From NCBI GenBank assembly GCA_021155045.1, contig JAJNQB010000017.1, forward strand, positions 124,001-188,000: a stretch of 64,000 nt of DNA, given 5' to 3'. Each line of letters starts with the position of its first letter. Within the stretch, counting starts at the first letter, position 1. A program made the translations under genes and the position numbers. Under the pieces are notes generated by a model, which did not search any database, was not told the origin of the DNA, and was given only the letters and a program-made list of their open reading frames with translations. Origin of the DNA: Arcticibacter sp. GTDB taxonomy: Bacteria > Bacteroidota > Bacteroidia > 2-12-FULL-35-15. Below are positions 10,089 through 18,076 of this stretch, one piece after another.

Positions 10089-10250
10089 ATGAAACCACAA
10101 CAAATTCAATCATTAACAATTACAGAACAAAATACTTGCTCAGGTATTTGGAGTTTCTATCCCGAAATTGTAATGGATTTGAAAAAAAAGAAATGTTGCA
10201 AAAGCTATAAAAAAGATAAGCGTTGTAAAAAATGCCCGATGAATAGCTGA
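10089..10250 (+). CDS. small cysteine-rich protein, unknown
   Basis: An ATG-initiated 53-codon ORF lies 60 bases after the PorU-like gene, on the same strand. The N-terminal half is ordinary; the C-terminal half is lysine-rich with four cysteines in the pattern CC-x8-C-x2-C followed by Pro, which looks like a small metal-binding knuckle. It ends 26 bases before the inverted repeat of the accessory islet. I have no functional assignment. It could be a chance ORF, but the ordered cysteine pattern argues for a real gene. Confidence 0.5.
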   Translation: MKPQQIQSLTITEQNTCSGIWSFYPEIVMDLKKKKCCKSYKKDKRCKKCPMNS

Positions 10251-10276
10251 TTGAAGTGTTGCGCAAAAAAACTCTT

Positions 10277-10344
10277 TTTACTTCCAAGAAAATAACGGTT
10301 TGCAAGCAGCCGCTTGCGCTTGCTTGCTGTTATAGCCAGTTTAT
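10277..10344 (-). repeat. islet boundary element, left copy
   Basis: Read on the minus strand, this element has an outer box at 10344-10329, a stem-loop middle (GCAAGCA pairing with TGCTTGC) and an outer box at 10297-10277. The last box is a perfect 21-base inverted copy of 12067-12087. The first box matches 12014-12029 at 14 of 16 bases. It starts 16 bases after the stop of the nuclease-like gene. Confidence 0.75.
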
Positions 10345-10359
10345 TTTTGTAGTTACACC

Positions 10360-11541
10360 CTACGTATAATTTTTGGATTTCTTAATGGATAAAATTATTT
10401 CATCTAAATCATAGCCGCTTTCTACATAAAATAAATCACAATTATTTTCAAATGCCAATTTACGTTTTCTATTGTCTCTTTCAATGTTTTTTTTGAAAGC
10501 CTCATCACCTCCAAAATACTCAATCGACTCAAAGTGCTGTTTGCCTTGATATTCAATAGCAATATTTAGCAACGGAAAATATATATCGAAATGTTGTCTC
10601 CCTAACCATTTAGGTTTCAGGTGTCGAAGAACAACGTGATTCTTAAAATGACTTTTTAATTGATAAAAAAGTTTTGTTTCGCTAATCCAGCCTTCTCCGA
10701 GTTTTGGAAGATTAAGAAGTTCACGCACTCGATTTATTGGTTCATATGTTGCTTGAACATAGTCATTCAAGTCCCCTTTATTCTGTAAATACTCAATCGG
10801 GTTCATGTTTAAACTTTTAATATTATTATTGTAGCAAATAGGTTCGTTAGTTGGACTATTATGAAACCTAAATTTTAAAAGTTGAACTTTTATGTTTTCG
10901 TTTTGTAAATTAGTATAATTTGAAAATAAATCGGCTCCTCGAAGTAGGCCATATTCGCCCGTTTCTGTGTAGTTATTTAAATCGGCATCAATTTCTTGAA
11001 TTTTAGTTACTCCGAATCTGTTGAGTTGATTGATATATTTATTAAATCCGAATTTGTATAAATAATCGACATTAAGCCAAAATTCATTTACATGACCTCT
11101 TATGTAAAATTTCTTTAAATGGGAATCAATGCAAGTCTTATAATATTCCTCAAGAATTTCAAGGTTTTCGTTTAATAGTTCTCGAATTTGAAGAGGAATT
11201 GCCGTTGGAAAAAAATTGAAATAATAAATTGAATCCAGATAATTAACTTCCTGAACCATTTTCAGTTGTTCCTGTCTTGAATAGTAATTGATTCGGTAAT
11301 CAATTAAATCGTCATCAAGATGGACTTTGTAATCCGAATTTAATTTCTCTGATAGAGTATTTTCAATAAATGTAAATATGTCTTTGCTTGGAAAGTCGTT
11401 ATTGTTTGGTGGAGAAGATGAATACTTTGTGGGGTATTTGCTTTGGTAAATTCTTGAACTTGTTTCAGCTATTTCTTGTCCATTGTTAAGAAAAAAGTCC
11501 TCTCTATGCTTTTTAATTCCGGTTAAATATTTATTACTCAT
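10360..11541 (-). CDS. predicted PD-(D/E)XK-like nuclease-domain protein
   Basis: A 393-residue protein. The C-terminal third looks like a restriction-endonuclease-fold domain: Asp319 in HFDIYFP, then Glu330-Tyr-Gln-Gly-Lys334 in AIEYQGKQHFE, then an ERDNRKRKLAFEN helix and a final strand LFYVESG. This resembles DUF559/Vsr-like nuclease domains. The first 300 residues match nothing I recognise. There is no signal peptide. The gene sits alone with a small membrane gene between inverted repeats, so it is probably accessory, perhaps a defence or DNA-processing factor. Function is inferred from the motif only. Confidence 0.65.
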   Translation of the reverse strand: MSNKYLTGIKKHREDFFLNNGQEIAETSSRIYQSKYPTKYSSSPPNNNDFPSKDIFTFIENTLSEKLNSDYKVHLDDDLIDYRINYYSRQEQLKMVQEVNYLDSIYYFNFFPTAIPLQIRELLNENLEILEEYYKTCIDSHLKKFYIRGHVNEFWLNVDYLYKFGFNKYINQLNRFGVTKIQEIDADLNNYTETGEYGLLRGADLFSNYTNLQNENIKVQLLKFRFHNSPTNEPICYNNNIKSLNMNPIEYLQNKGDLNDYVQATYEPINRVRELLNLPKLGEGWISETKLFYQLKSHFKNHVVLRHLKPKWLGRQHFDIYFPLLNIAIEYQGKQHFESIEYFGGDEAFKKNIERDNRKRKLAFENNCDLFYVESGYDLDEIILSIKKSKNYT

Positions 11542-11584
11542 ATTGGTCCGCTGAAAATATTTATAAATAGTATTAGATTACTTA

Positions 11585-11878
11585 TTAGTTGGAAATAATC
11601 TCAAAGAACTTAAGAATTTGAATAGTTGTCCAAGTAATTACACAGATGGCAGTGATTATTCCTAATGGCTTCACTAAAAAATCAACATAGTCTGATATTT
11701 TTTGTGCTAGCATTTGTCGTCTCGCAATTTGATGTTGTCTTTTATAGCCGCCATTGTCGATAAAAATAGAACCTTTGTAAAGTGCAATAAAATGCGGGTC
11801 GGATTCTTCTCCTGTATTTTTGTTCGTTGCCATAATCCTTTTTGCATATCCGTCAGTATTCAACATATCCAGAATCAA
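11585..11878 (-). CDS. small protein with C-terminal membrane anchor; probably the 3' part of a frameshifted gene
   Basis: A 97-codon ORF from a TTG (ATG four codons later). Residues 1-60 are soluble; residues 68-92 form one transmembrane helix, with the short C-terminus following. No family recognised. The frame stays open six codons upstream of the TTG (N-K-A-E-A-Y), back to a stop at the point where another frame carries a 37-codon ORF ending AGLAIE. The two read as one protein if one base is removed. Lies 44 bases upstream of the nuclease-like gene, same strand. Confidence 0.5.
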   Translation of the reverse strand: MILDMLNTDGYAKRIMATNKNTGEESDPHFIALYKGSIFIDNGGYKRQHQIARRQMLAQKISDYVDFLVKPLGIITAICVITWTTIQILKFFEIISN

Positions 11879-11891
11879 ATACGCTTCTGCT

Positions 11892-12005
11892 TTATTCTAT
11901 TGCCAGACCAGCATTTTTAGCAATTAGGTCAGGCCGAGTTGGAATTTCGGCCATGTTTTGTGACATATGCAAAAGTATTTTGTCGATCTTTTCGTGTCTA
12001 GTCAT
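11892..12005 (-). pseudogene. 5' part of the frameshifted small membrane-protein gene
   Basis: ATG at 12005-12003 opens 37 codons (MTRHEKIDKILLHMSQN at the start) that stop at TAA (11892-11894). The +1 frame continues from the same point with K-A-E-A-Y-L-I-L-D and runs into the ORF at 11878-11585. The joined product would be about 140 residues: a polar N-terminal helical part plus the membrane anchor. The break is either a true inactivating insertion, a sequencing error in an AT-rich run, or, less likely, programmed frameshifting. Confidence 0.5.
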
Positions 12006-12013
12006 TGGTTTGG

Positions 12014-12118
12014 ATAAATTGGCTATAATGTTTAGCTAAACGCAGTTTTAATTGTGATTTAGCGTTCGTTATTTTCTTGGAAGTAAAGTTATTCGAAAAA
12101 AAGGAGAAAGTCAAGTAG
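12014..12118 (+). repeat. islet boundary element, right copy
   Basis: Contains the box 12014-12029 and the 21-base box 12067-12087, both inverted with respect to 10277-10344. A TTTAGCTAAA palindrome lies between them. Two further modules are shared in direct orientation with the element near 22.3 kb: 12026-12050 matches 22296-22320 at 24 of 25 bases, and 12084-12118 matches 22393-22427 at 32 of 35. Confidence 0.75.
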
Positions 12119-12195
12119 TTTAGTATTGTAAATGCCACAGATTCCGTATCGGTATAATAAGTACTTTTGTGTTTATTAATTAACATTATAAAATC

Positions 12196-12771
12196 ATGAC
12201 AAAAGTTGTTCGCTACTTTTTACAGGGCTTGGTAATTACTGTTCCTGTAGGAATCACAGCAATTGTAATTTATAAAGTTTTTGCTTGGTTCTTTTCTGTT
12301 TTCTCCATTTTTGGAACAATTATAAGCCCTGTTGTTGACCCATTTATCATTCTTGTTTTAGCGCTTATAAGCATTGTGTTAATGGGTATGTTGGGCTCTT
12401 CAATTATTCTTCGTCCTTTGTTTACCTTAATTGACAGCACTCTTGAACATACACCTGTTGTAAAAACGGTTTACAGCTCTATAAAAGATTTTATGTCTGC
12501 TTTTGTTGGAAGCAAAAAACGTTTTAACAAACCTGTTCTAATTACTATTAATAAAGAAAACAATATTCAACAATTAGGTTTTGTTACCAAAGAAGATTTA
12601 TCCGAATTGAACCTTGGAAAAAATACGGTTGCTGTTTATGTTCCTTTATCTTATTCTATTTCTGGAAATTTATTAATTATTCCAACCGACCATATAACTG
12701 TTGTAGATGCTTCTTCTCCTGAGGTTATGAAGTTTATTGTTTCTGGTGGTGTTACCGATATTGATGATTAG
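12196..12771 (+). CDS. DUF502 family membrane protein
   Basis: A 191-residue protein starting VVRYFLQGLVITVPVGITA, the usual opening of DUF502 proteins. Two membrane segments lie at about residues 9-35 and 48-75. The soluble C-terminal part includes the family-typical stretch around PVVKTVYSSIKDF and the QLGFVTKED strand. The function of this conserved family is not established in bacteria. A TACTTTTG at 12162-12169 could be its -7 element. Confidence 0.88.
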   Translation: MTKVVRYFLQGLVITVPVGITAIVIYKVFAWFFSVFSIFGTIISPVVDPFIILVLALISIVLMGMLGSSIILRPLFTLIDSTLEHTPVVKTVYSSIKDFMSAFVGSKKRFNKPVLITINKENNIQQLGFVTKEDLSELNLGKNTVAVYVPLSYSISGNLLIIPTDHITVVDASSPEVMKFIVSGGVTDIDD

Positions 12772-12836
12772 GCATTGTTTTTGTTTTTAAAAAACAATTA
12801 CTATCTTGTACTAACATAAATTAAATCAACCTTATT

Positions 12837-13505
12837 ATGAAAAAAATAGTTACACTCCTATTTGCTATTGCTAGCGTTTTTTCGTTTGCACAAAAAATAA
12901 AAGTTAAAGAAACAAAAGAAAATATTGGTGGGGGCAGCAACAATGCTTTTGTTGTAACGCTATATGGTATTAGCCCTTCTGATGCCGAAGAAGCTTTCCG
13001 TTCTTTTATGAAAAAATATGATGGGAAGCGTTCCTCAAAAGACGGTGGAATTTTTATAGATAATGCCAACATTAAAGAAATTAGCGGAAATAACACCATT
13101 GATATTTACGGCAAAGCACAAGGAAAAAAAGGGGACAAAGAAATTACATTTGTTGTAGCATTTGATATGGGAGGAGCATTTTTAAATTCAGGAGACCACA
13201 AAACAGAAGCAAAAGTTGCAGAAAAAATTGTAAAAGATTTTGCTGTAAAAGCAACCAAAGACGCAATTGAAGAAGAAAAGAAGGCTGCTGAAAAAGTTCA
13301 ATCCAAATTAGAAGATGAGCAAAAAGACTTAGAAAAAGATAAATCGAAACTAGAAAAAGACATTGAAGATTATAAATCGAAAATCAAAAAAGCAGAAGAC
13401 GATATTGTAAAAAATAAGTCGGACCAAGATAAAAAGAAAGCCGAAGTTGAGGCTCAAAAAAAGGTTGTAGATGGAATTAAAGATAAATTAAAAGCGGTTG
13501 ATTAG
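12837..13505 (+). CDS. secreted periplasmic protein with C-terminal coiled coil, unknown function
   Basis: A 222-residue protein with signal peptide (MKKIVTLLFAIASVFSFAQ). Residues 22-135 form an alpha/beta domain of unknown type. Residues 140-220 are almost entirely Lys/Glu/Asp-rich heptads and form a long coiled coil. No enzymatic motif seen. It resembles uncharacterised exported proteins common in Bacteroidota. It stands alone between the DUF502 gene and a repeat region. Confidence 0.8.
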   Translation: MKKIVTLLFAIASVFSFAQKIKVKETKENIGGGSNNAFVVTLYGISPSDAEEAFRSFMKKYDGKRSSKDGGIFIDNANIKEISGNNTIDIYGKAQGKKGDKEITFVVAFDMGGAFLNSGDHKTEAKVAEKIVKDFAVKATKDAIEEEKKAAEKVQSKLEDEQKDLEKDKSKLEKDIEDYKSKIKKAEDDIVKNKSDQDKKKAEVEAQKKVVDGIKDKLKAVD

Positions 13506-13540
13506 TATTTAAGTTTTTTCACAACAAAGAGCACGGAGAT

Positions 13541-13912
13541 TTTTTCTCGCAGAGACGCTGAGTGCGCAGAGGAGCTTTTGAATTTTGAATTTTTTTCTTT
13601 TGAATTTTTTTCACCACTAAGACACCAAGAACACAAAGGTTTAATTGAAAAATCTTACCCCATCATAACTATCATAAAAATCTGTGTGCTATTTTTTTAC
13701 CACTAAGACACGGAGAACACTGAGGATTTTTCTCGTAGAGACGCTGAGTGCGCAGAGGAGCTTTTGAATTTTGAATTTTTTTCTTTTGAATTTTTTTTAC
13801 CACTAAGACACCAAGAACACAAAGGTTTAATTGAAAAATCTTACCCCATCATAACTATCATAAAAATCTGTGTGCTATTTTTTTACCACTAAGACACAGA
13901 GAACACTGAGAG
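13541..13912. repeat. two tandem copies of a 186-base repeat
   Basis: TCTCGCAGAGACGCTG at 13545 returns at 13731 with one change, and ACCACTAAGACAC near 13699 returns at 13885, giving a constant 186-base period. A third, partial copy starts at about 13885. The region holds no credible gene. Related sequence recurs in inverted orientation near 50.7-50.8 kb, and a short trace (CTGCGTCCTTTGCGG) is seen near 24.70 kb. Confidence 0.85.
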
Positions 13913-13982
13913 CTTTTGAATTTTTACTCTTTTCTCTTGAATCTTTTGTCAATAGTCTATTACCAACCGCAAACTGTTTTCC

Positions 13983-15083
13983 CTAATTCAGCTTATACAC
14001 TTTACCCGGTAAAGATTTTACCACACCAGAAAATTCAAGATTTAACAAAAGAGAAGAGACTTTACTCATTGGCATTTTTGTTGAAAAACATAAATCGTCA
14101 ATGTTTATGGCATCTTTTTGTTTTAAAACATTCACTACAATTTCTTCTTCTGGTTTCAACTCAACAAATAATTGTTTTTGTACGTTTTTCTTTTTTGATT
14201 TTTGTTCTTCCCACCCCAACAAATAAATTACATCAGCAGCCGATTGAATAAGTGCTGCTTTGTTTTGTTTTATCAAATTGTTGCATCCCTCTGATGTTGC
14301 ATCTCCAACTCTGCCTGGATAGGCAAAAACATCTCTACTATAACTGTTTGCAATATCTGCGGTAATAAGTGAACCTCCATCTTTTTTTGATTCTACCACA
14401 ATCGTTGCATCAGAAATTCCTGCAACGATTCTGTTCCTTCTAGGAAAGTTTTCAGGATTCGGTTTTGTTTGGCTTGTAAAATCAGTAAGCAATCCTCCAC
14501 AATTCAACATCTTTTCTGCTGTTGATTTATGTAAAGCGGGATAAATTTTATCCAAGCCGTGTGCAAAAACACCTACCGTGTGCAAATTGTTTTTTAAAGC
14601 CGCTTTGTGAGCGCAAATATCAATACCATAAGCCAAGCCACTAACAATTAATACATCGTGTTCGGCAAGCTCTTCTATAAGCTTATTGCAAATACGTTCC
14701 CCATATTCTGTGTTTTCTCTTGTGCCAACAATACTTAATACCTTACTTTTATTAAAGTCCGTTTCTCCTTTAAAATAGAGCATTACAGGAGAGTCTTCAC
14801 AATGTGTTAATCGTTTTGGATAATTTGTATCTAAATAGAATAAGGCTTGAATTTTATTTTTTTCTATAAAATCAATTTCCTCTTCTGCTCTGTTAAATAC
14901 TTTTTGATTTATTACAGCAGAAGCATAAAAAGTTCCAATACCTGGAATTTTTTCTAAAACAGACTTTTTTTCTTTAAAAACAGCATCTACACCACCACAA
15001 TAAGCTACAAGCCTTTTGGCAAGGATGTCTCCAATGTTTGGGATTAAGGATAATGCAATCTTATTTTTGAGGCTTTCGGACAT
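13983..15083 (-). CDS. dprA: DNA-processing protein DprA
   Basis: A 366-residue protein with the usual three parts. An N-terminal helix-hairpin-helix region comes first (IPNIGDILAKRL and KIPGIGTFYASAV, residues 14-60). A Rossmann-like DprA core follows, with SIVGTREN, SGLAYGIDICAHKAAL, FAHGLDKIYP and NRIVAGISD. A C-terminal winged-helix domain occupies about residues 305-366. DprA loads RecA on incoming single-stranded DNA in natural transformation. Its start faces the TonB-dependent receptor gene. Confidence 0.95.
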   Translation of the reverse strand: MSESLKNKIALSLIPNIGDILAKRLVAYCGGVDAVFKEKKSVLEKIPGIGTFYASAVINQKVFNRAEEEIDFIEKNKIQALFYLDTNYPKRLTHCEDSPVMLYFKGETDFNKSKVLSIVGTRENTEYGERICNKLIEELAEHDVLIVSGLAYGIDICAHKAALKNNLHTVGVFAHGLDKIYPALHKSTAEKMLNCGGLLTDFTSQTKPNPENFPRRNRIVAGISDATIVVESKKDGGSLITADIANSYSRDVFAYPGRVGDATSEGCNNLIKQNKAALIQSAADVIYLLGWEEQKSKKKNVQKQLFVELKPEEEIVVNVLKQKDAINIDDLCFSTKMPMSKVSSLLLNLEFSGVVKSLPGKVYKLN

Positions 15084-15161
15084 ATTTTTTTTACAAGAAA
15101 TTTTTTTTACATTGCACTAACATTAAACACATTTTTGGTACAAAAGTAATATAGAAACTAA

Positions 15162-17483
15162 ATGAAAAAAATTCTTACTCCATTATTTTTCATTCAAGCC
15201 GTTGGAAGTATTTTTGCTCAAACAGCTTATATAAAAGGGAAAGTAGCCGATACCAAATCAAAAGAAACTTTTGTTGGTGCAACAGTTGCCGTTGATGATA
15301 GCACAGGAACAACTACAGATATTGACGGGAACTATTTTTTTAAAACCACTACGGGAAAACACAAAGTTGAATACCGAATGGTGAGTTTTAAATCTCAAAT
15401 AAAAAACATAGAACTTAAAGAAAACGATACCCTTCGTTTAGATGTTTTTTTAGAGAACGATTCCAAACAACTTGATGTAGTGGTTGTTTCAGCGGGAAGG
15501 TTTGAACAAAAACTTGGTGATGTTACCGTTTCAATGGAAGTTTTAAAACCATCCTTAATTGAAAACAAAAGCATACAAACTATTGAAAGTGCTGTTGACC
15601 AAGTTCCAGGCGTAAATGTGATTGATGGACAAGCAAATATTCGGGGAGGAAGTGGTTTTAGCTACGGTGCAGGAAGTAGGGTTCTTTTACTAGTTGATGA
15701 AATGCCAATGTTAACGGCTGATGCGGGAGATGTAAAATGGACTGCGCTGCCAATTGAAAATTGCGAACAAATAGAAGTTATAAAAGGAGCATCCTCTGCA
15801 TTGTTTGGCTCTTCCGCATTGAATGGTGTAATTAACTTTAGAACAGCTTATGCAAAAGAAGATCCTGAAACAAAAATAAATATGTATGGTGGTTTTTACG
15901 AAAAACCAAAACGCAAAGAACTTGCTTGGTGGCAAGACGGTAACCCTGCATATTCAGGAATAAATTTTTATCATGCTCAAAAAATCAATCAACTTGATTT
16001 AGTAATCGGAGCAAATGTTTACAGCGATGATGGCTATAAAAAATTAGAAACAGAACAACGTTATCGCGCAAATGTAAACTTACGCTACCGTTTCAAAAAA
16101 ATTAAAGGACTATCTGCCGGAATTAACGCTAACACAATTAGTACAAGAGGCGGTTTGTTTTTAATATGGGTAAATCCAGATTCGGCTTTATATCCTGCTG
16201 GAGGAGATTTAAGCCATTATAAAACATACAGAACTAATATTGATCCTTATATAATTTATCATACAAAAAAAGATGGGAAGCACACGATTCGTGGGAGAAT
16301 ATTTAGAACAACTAATCTAAATAATACTAACCAAGAATCAACAGCCGATGTTTATTATTCGGAATATCAATTTCAGAAAAAATTTAAAAACTCATTGGTG
16401 TGGACTAGCGGAATTGTTTATAATTATAACGAAGTTCGTTCTGCTGCAATGTATGGAAATCATTATAGCAACAATATTTCCGCTTATGTTCAGCTGGATA
16501 AAAAATTCTTTAAAAAACTAAATGTTTCATTAGGGTTGCGTGGCGAATATTTTAAAACAGATACTGTAGAAACTCGTGAAAATATTTACCTTTTGTTAGA
16601 TACATCAAAACCTCCAATTGCCAAACAATCAAAAGTAAAACCAATTACTCGTATTGGCTTAAGCTATTCTCTTTTTCAAGCTACATACATTCGTGCTTCT
16701 TTTGGACAAGGCTTCCGTTTTCCAACAGTTGCCGAACGGTTTATTAGAACAAGTGCTAGTGGTTTAGAAATTTATCCGAACAGAAACTTAACCCCAGAAA
16801 GCGGCTGGAGCTCTGAAATAGGAATTAAACAAGGCATTAGATTAGGCGAATGGAAAGGCTTTGTGGATGTTGCTGCCTTCTGGACAGAATACAAAAACAT
16901 GATGGAGTTTACGTTTGGTCAATATGCGCCACCAAAACCACCTTTTGCTACTATTGCTGATTTGGGAATTGGATTTCAATCTCAAAACATAGGAAACACG
17001 AGAATCAAAGGAATAGATTTTTCTATTATGGGACAAGGAAAAATGGGTGCTGTTAATACAACCGTATTAATGGGTTATACATACATTGACCCGCGTCAAA
17101 CAGACTTCGATCCCGTTAATGACACAGCAGGAAACACCTCTAAAAATGATATATTAAAGTATCGTTTTCGTCATTCTGGAAAAGCCGATGTAGAACTTAA
17201 TTATAAAAAAATTAGTTGTGGATTTAGTATGCGAGCAAATAGTTTTATGGAAAATATGGATGCTTTTTTTGAAGATAAAGTGTTTTTCCCGGGCATGAAA
17301 AAATACAGAGCAGAACACAACAAAGGCGATGCTGTTTTTGATGCTCGCGTTGCTTATCAAATACACAAAACAGCAAAAATGTCGTTTATTGTAAATAATG
17401 TTTTTAATCGTGAGTATATGAGCCGCCCTGCAGATATGCAACCTCCACGAACACTTGCTTTGCAACTCACGCTTAAATTTTAA
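15162..17483 (+). CDS. TonB-dependent receptor with N-terminal carboxypeptidase-like domain
   Basis: A 773-residue outer-membrane receptor. Signal peptide 1-19 is followed by a carboxypeptidase-regulatory-like beta domain (IKGKVADTKSKE, about 22-108). The plug domain, about 115-230, contains VPGVNVIDGQANIRGGSG and EVIKGASSALFGSSALNGV. A 22-stranded barrel ends in an aromatic residue. The tail NNVFNREYMSRPADMQPPRT is typical of the family. Substrate unknown; there is no SusD partner, so siderophore, metal or vitamin transport is more likely than glycan uptake. Energy would come from the ExbBD-TonB system encoded at 36-39 kb. Confidence 0.95.
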   Translation: MKKILTPLFFIQAVGSIFAQTAYIKGKVADTKSKETFVGATVAVDDSTGTTTDIDGNYFFKTTTGKHKVEYRMVSFKSQIKNIELKENDTLRLDVFLENDSKQLDVVVVSAGRFEQKLGDVTVSMEVLKPSLIENKSIQTIESAVDQVPGVNVIDGQANIRGGSGFSYGAGSRVLLLVDEMPMLTADAGDVKWTALPIENCEQIEVIKGASSALFGSSALNGVINFRTAYAKEDPETKINMYGGFYEKPKRKELAWWQDGNPAYSGINFYHAQKINQLDLVIGANVYSDDGYKKLETEQRYRANVNLRYRFKKIKGLSAGINANTISTRGGLFLIWVNPDSALYPAGGDLSHYKTYRTNIDPYIIYHTKKDGKHTIRGRIFRTTNLNNTNQESTADVYYSEYQFQKKFKNSLVWTSGIVYNYNEVRSAAMYGNHYSNNISAYVQLDKKFFKKLNVSLGLRGEYFKTDTVETRENIYLLLDTSKPPIAKQSKVKPITRIGLSYSLFQATYIRASFGQGFRFPTVAERFIRTSASGLEIYPNRNLTPESGWSSEIGIKQGIRLGEWKGFVDVAAFWTEYKNMMEFTFGQYAPPKPPFATIADLGIGFQSQNIGNTRIKGIDFSIMGQGKMGAVNTTVLMGYTYIDPRQTDFDPVNDTAGNTSKNDILKYRFRHSGKADVELNYKKISCGFSMRANSFMENMDAFFEDKVFFPGMKKYRAEHNKGDAVFDARVAYQIHKTAKMSFIVNNVFNREYMSRPADMQPPRTLALQLTLKF

Positions 17484-17516
17484 TGTTTCTTTACCTTTTT
17501 TTGCTTAAAGTTTTTG

Positions 17517-17524
17517 TAACTTTG
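17517..17524 (+). promoter_or_regulatory. probable -7 promoter element of the bacilliredoxin gene
   Basis: TAACTTTG matches the Bacteroidota -7 consensus TANNTTTG, 38 bases before the ATG. No well-spaced TTTG at -33 is visible. Confidence 0.4.
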
Positions 17525-17562
17525 TGCTTATAAATTTATGTACAAATTAAAACTTTAAAAAT

Positions 17563-17973
17563 ATGTATCCAGAAAGTATAGTAATGCCAATGAAAGCAGA
17601 ATTAACTGCAGTTGGTTTCGAAGATTTAACAAACCCAGATGCTGTAAATGCAGCTATAAATAGTAAAGGAACTGTTTTGGTAATGGTAAACTCTGTTTGC
17701 GGATGTGCTGCAGGAGCTGCTCGCCCAGGAGTGAAATTAGCTGTTACAAATGCTAAACACCCAAATAGAATCACTACTGTTTTTGCCGGTTTTGATACAG
17801 AAGCTGTTGCCGAAGCCCGCAAACACTTTGCTCCTTATCCACCTTCTTCACCAGCTATTGCCTTGTTTAAAGATGGTAAGCTGGTTCATTTTGTTGAGCG
17901 CCATCATATCGAAGGGCGTTCTGCACAAATGATTGCAGACAACTTAAAAATGGCTTTTGACGAGTTTTGTTAA
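17563..17973 (+). CDS. BrxA/BrxB family bacilliredoxin
   Basis: A 136-residue thioredoxin-fold protein of the YphP/YqiW family, with the characteristic N-terminus MYPESIVMPMK and redox motif Cys46-Gly-Cys48 in NSVCGCAAG. Such proteins remove bacillithiol or act as small disulfide reductases. Whether this organism makes bacillithiol cannot be seen here. It forms a single-gene unit with a -7 element upstream and a hairpin terminator downstream. Confidence 0.93.
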   Translation: MYPESIVMPMKAELTAVGFEDLTNPDAVNAAINSKGTVLVMVNSVCGCAAGAARPGVKLAVTNAKHPNRITTVFAGFDTEAVAEARKHFAPYPPSSPAIALFKDGKLVHFVERHHIEGRSAQMIADNLKMAFDEFC

Positions 17974-17989
17974 ATCGTTTTCATCTTTT

Positions 17990-18026
17990 TAAAACACCTT
18001 TGTTTTGTTATGAAATAGAGGTGTTT
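17990..18026 (+). terminator. intrinsic terminator after the bacilliredoxin gene
   Basis: A nine-base perfect stem (AAAACACCT with AGGTGTTTT) leads into a T-rich tract, 17 bases after the stop codon. Confidence 0.7.
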
Positions 18027-18076
18027 TTATTTTAACAACAACTCTATTTCATTATTTTTACGTATTATTATTGACT

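Noticed and set aside
10277..12118. True integron cassette array
   Set aside because: Canonical attC boxes (RYYYAAC and GTTRRRY) are not convincing, the two elements face each other, and no integron integrase is in the window. Only the architecture is similar.
13916..14251. Plus-strand ORF of 111 codons
   Set aside because: It lies antisense to dprA, lacks a family match and starts in the repeat region; it is a shadow ORF.
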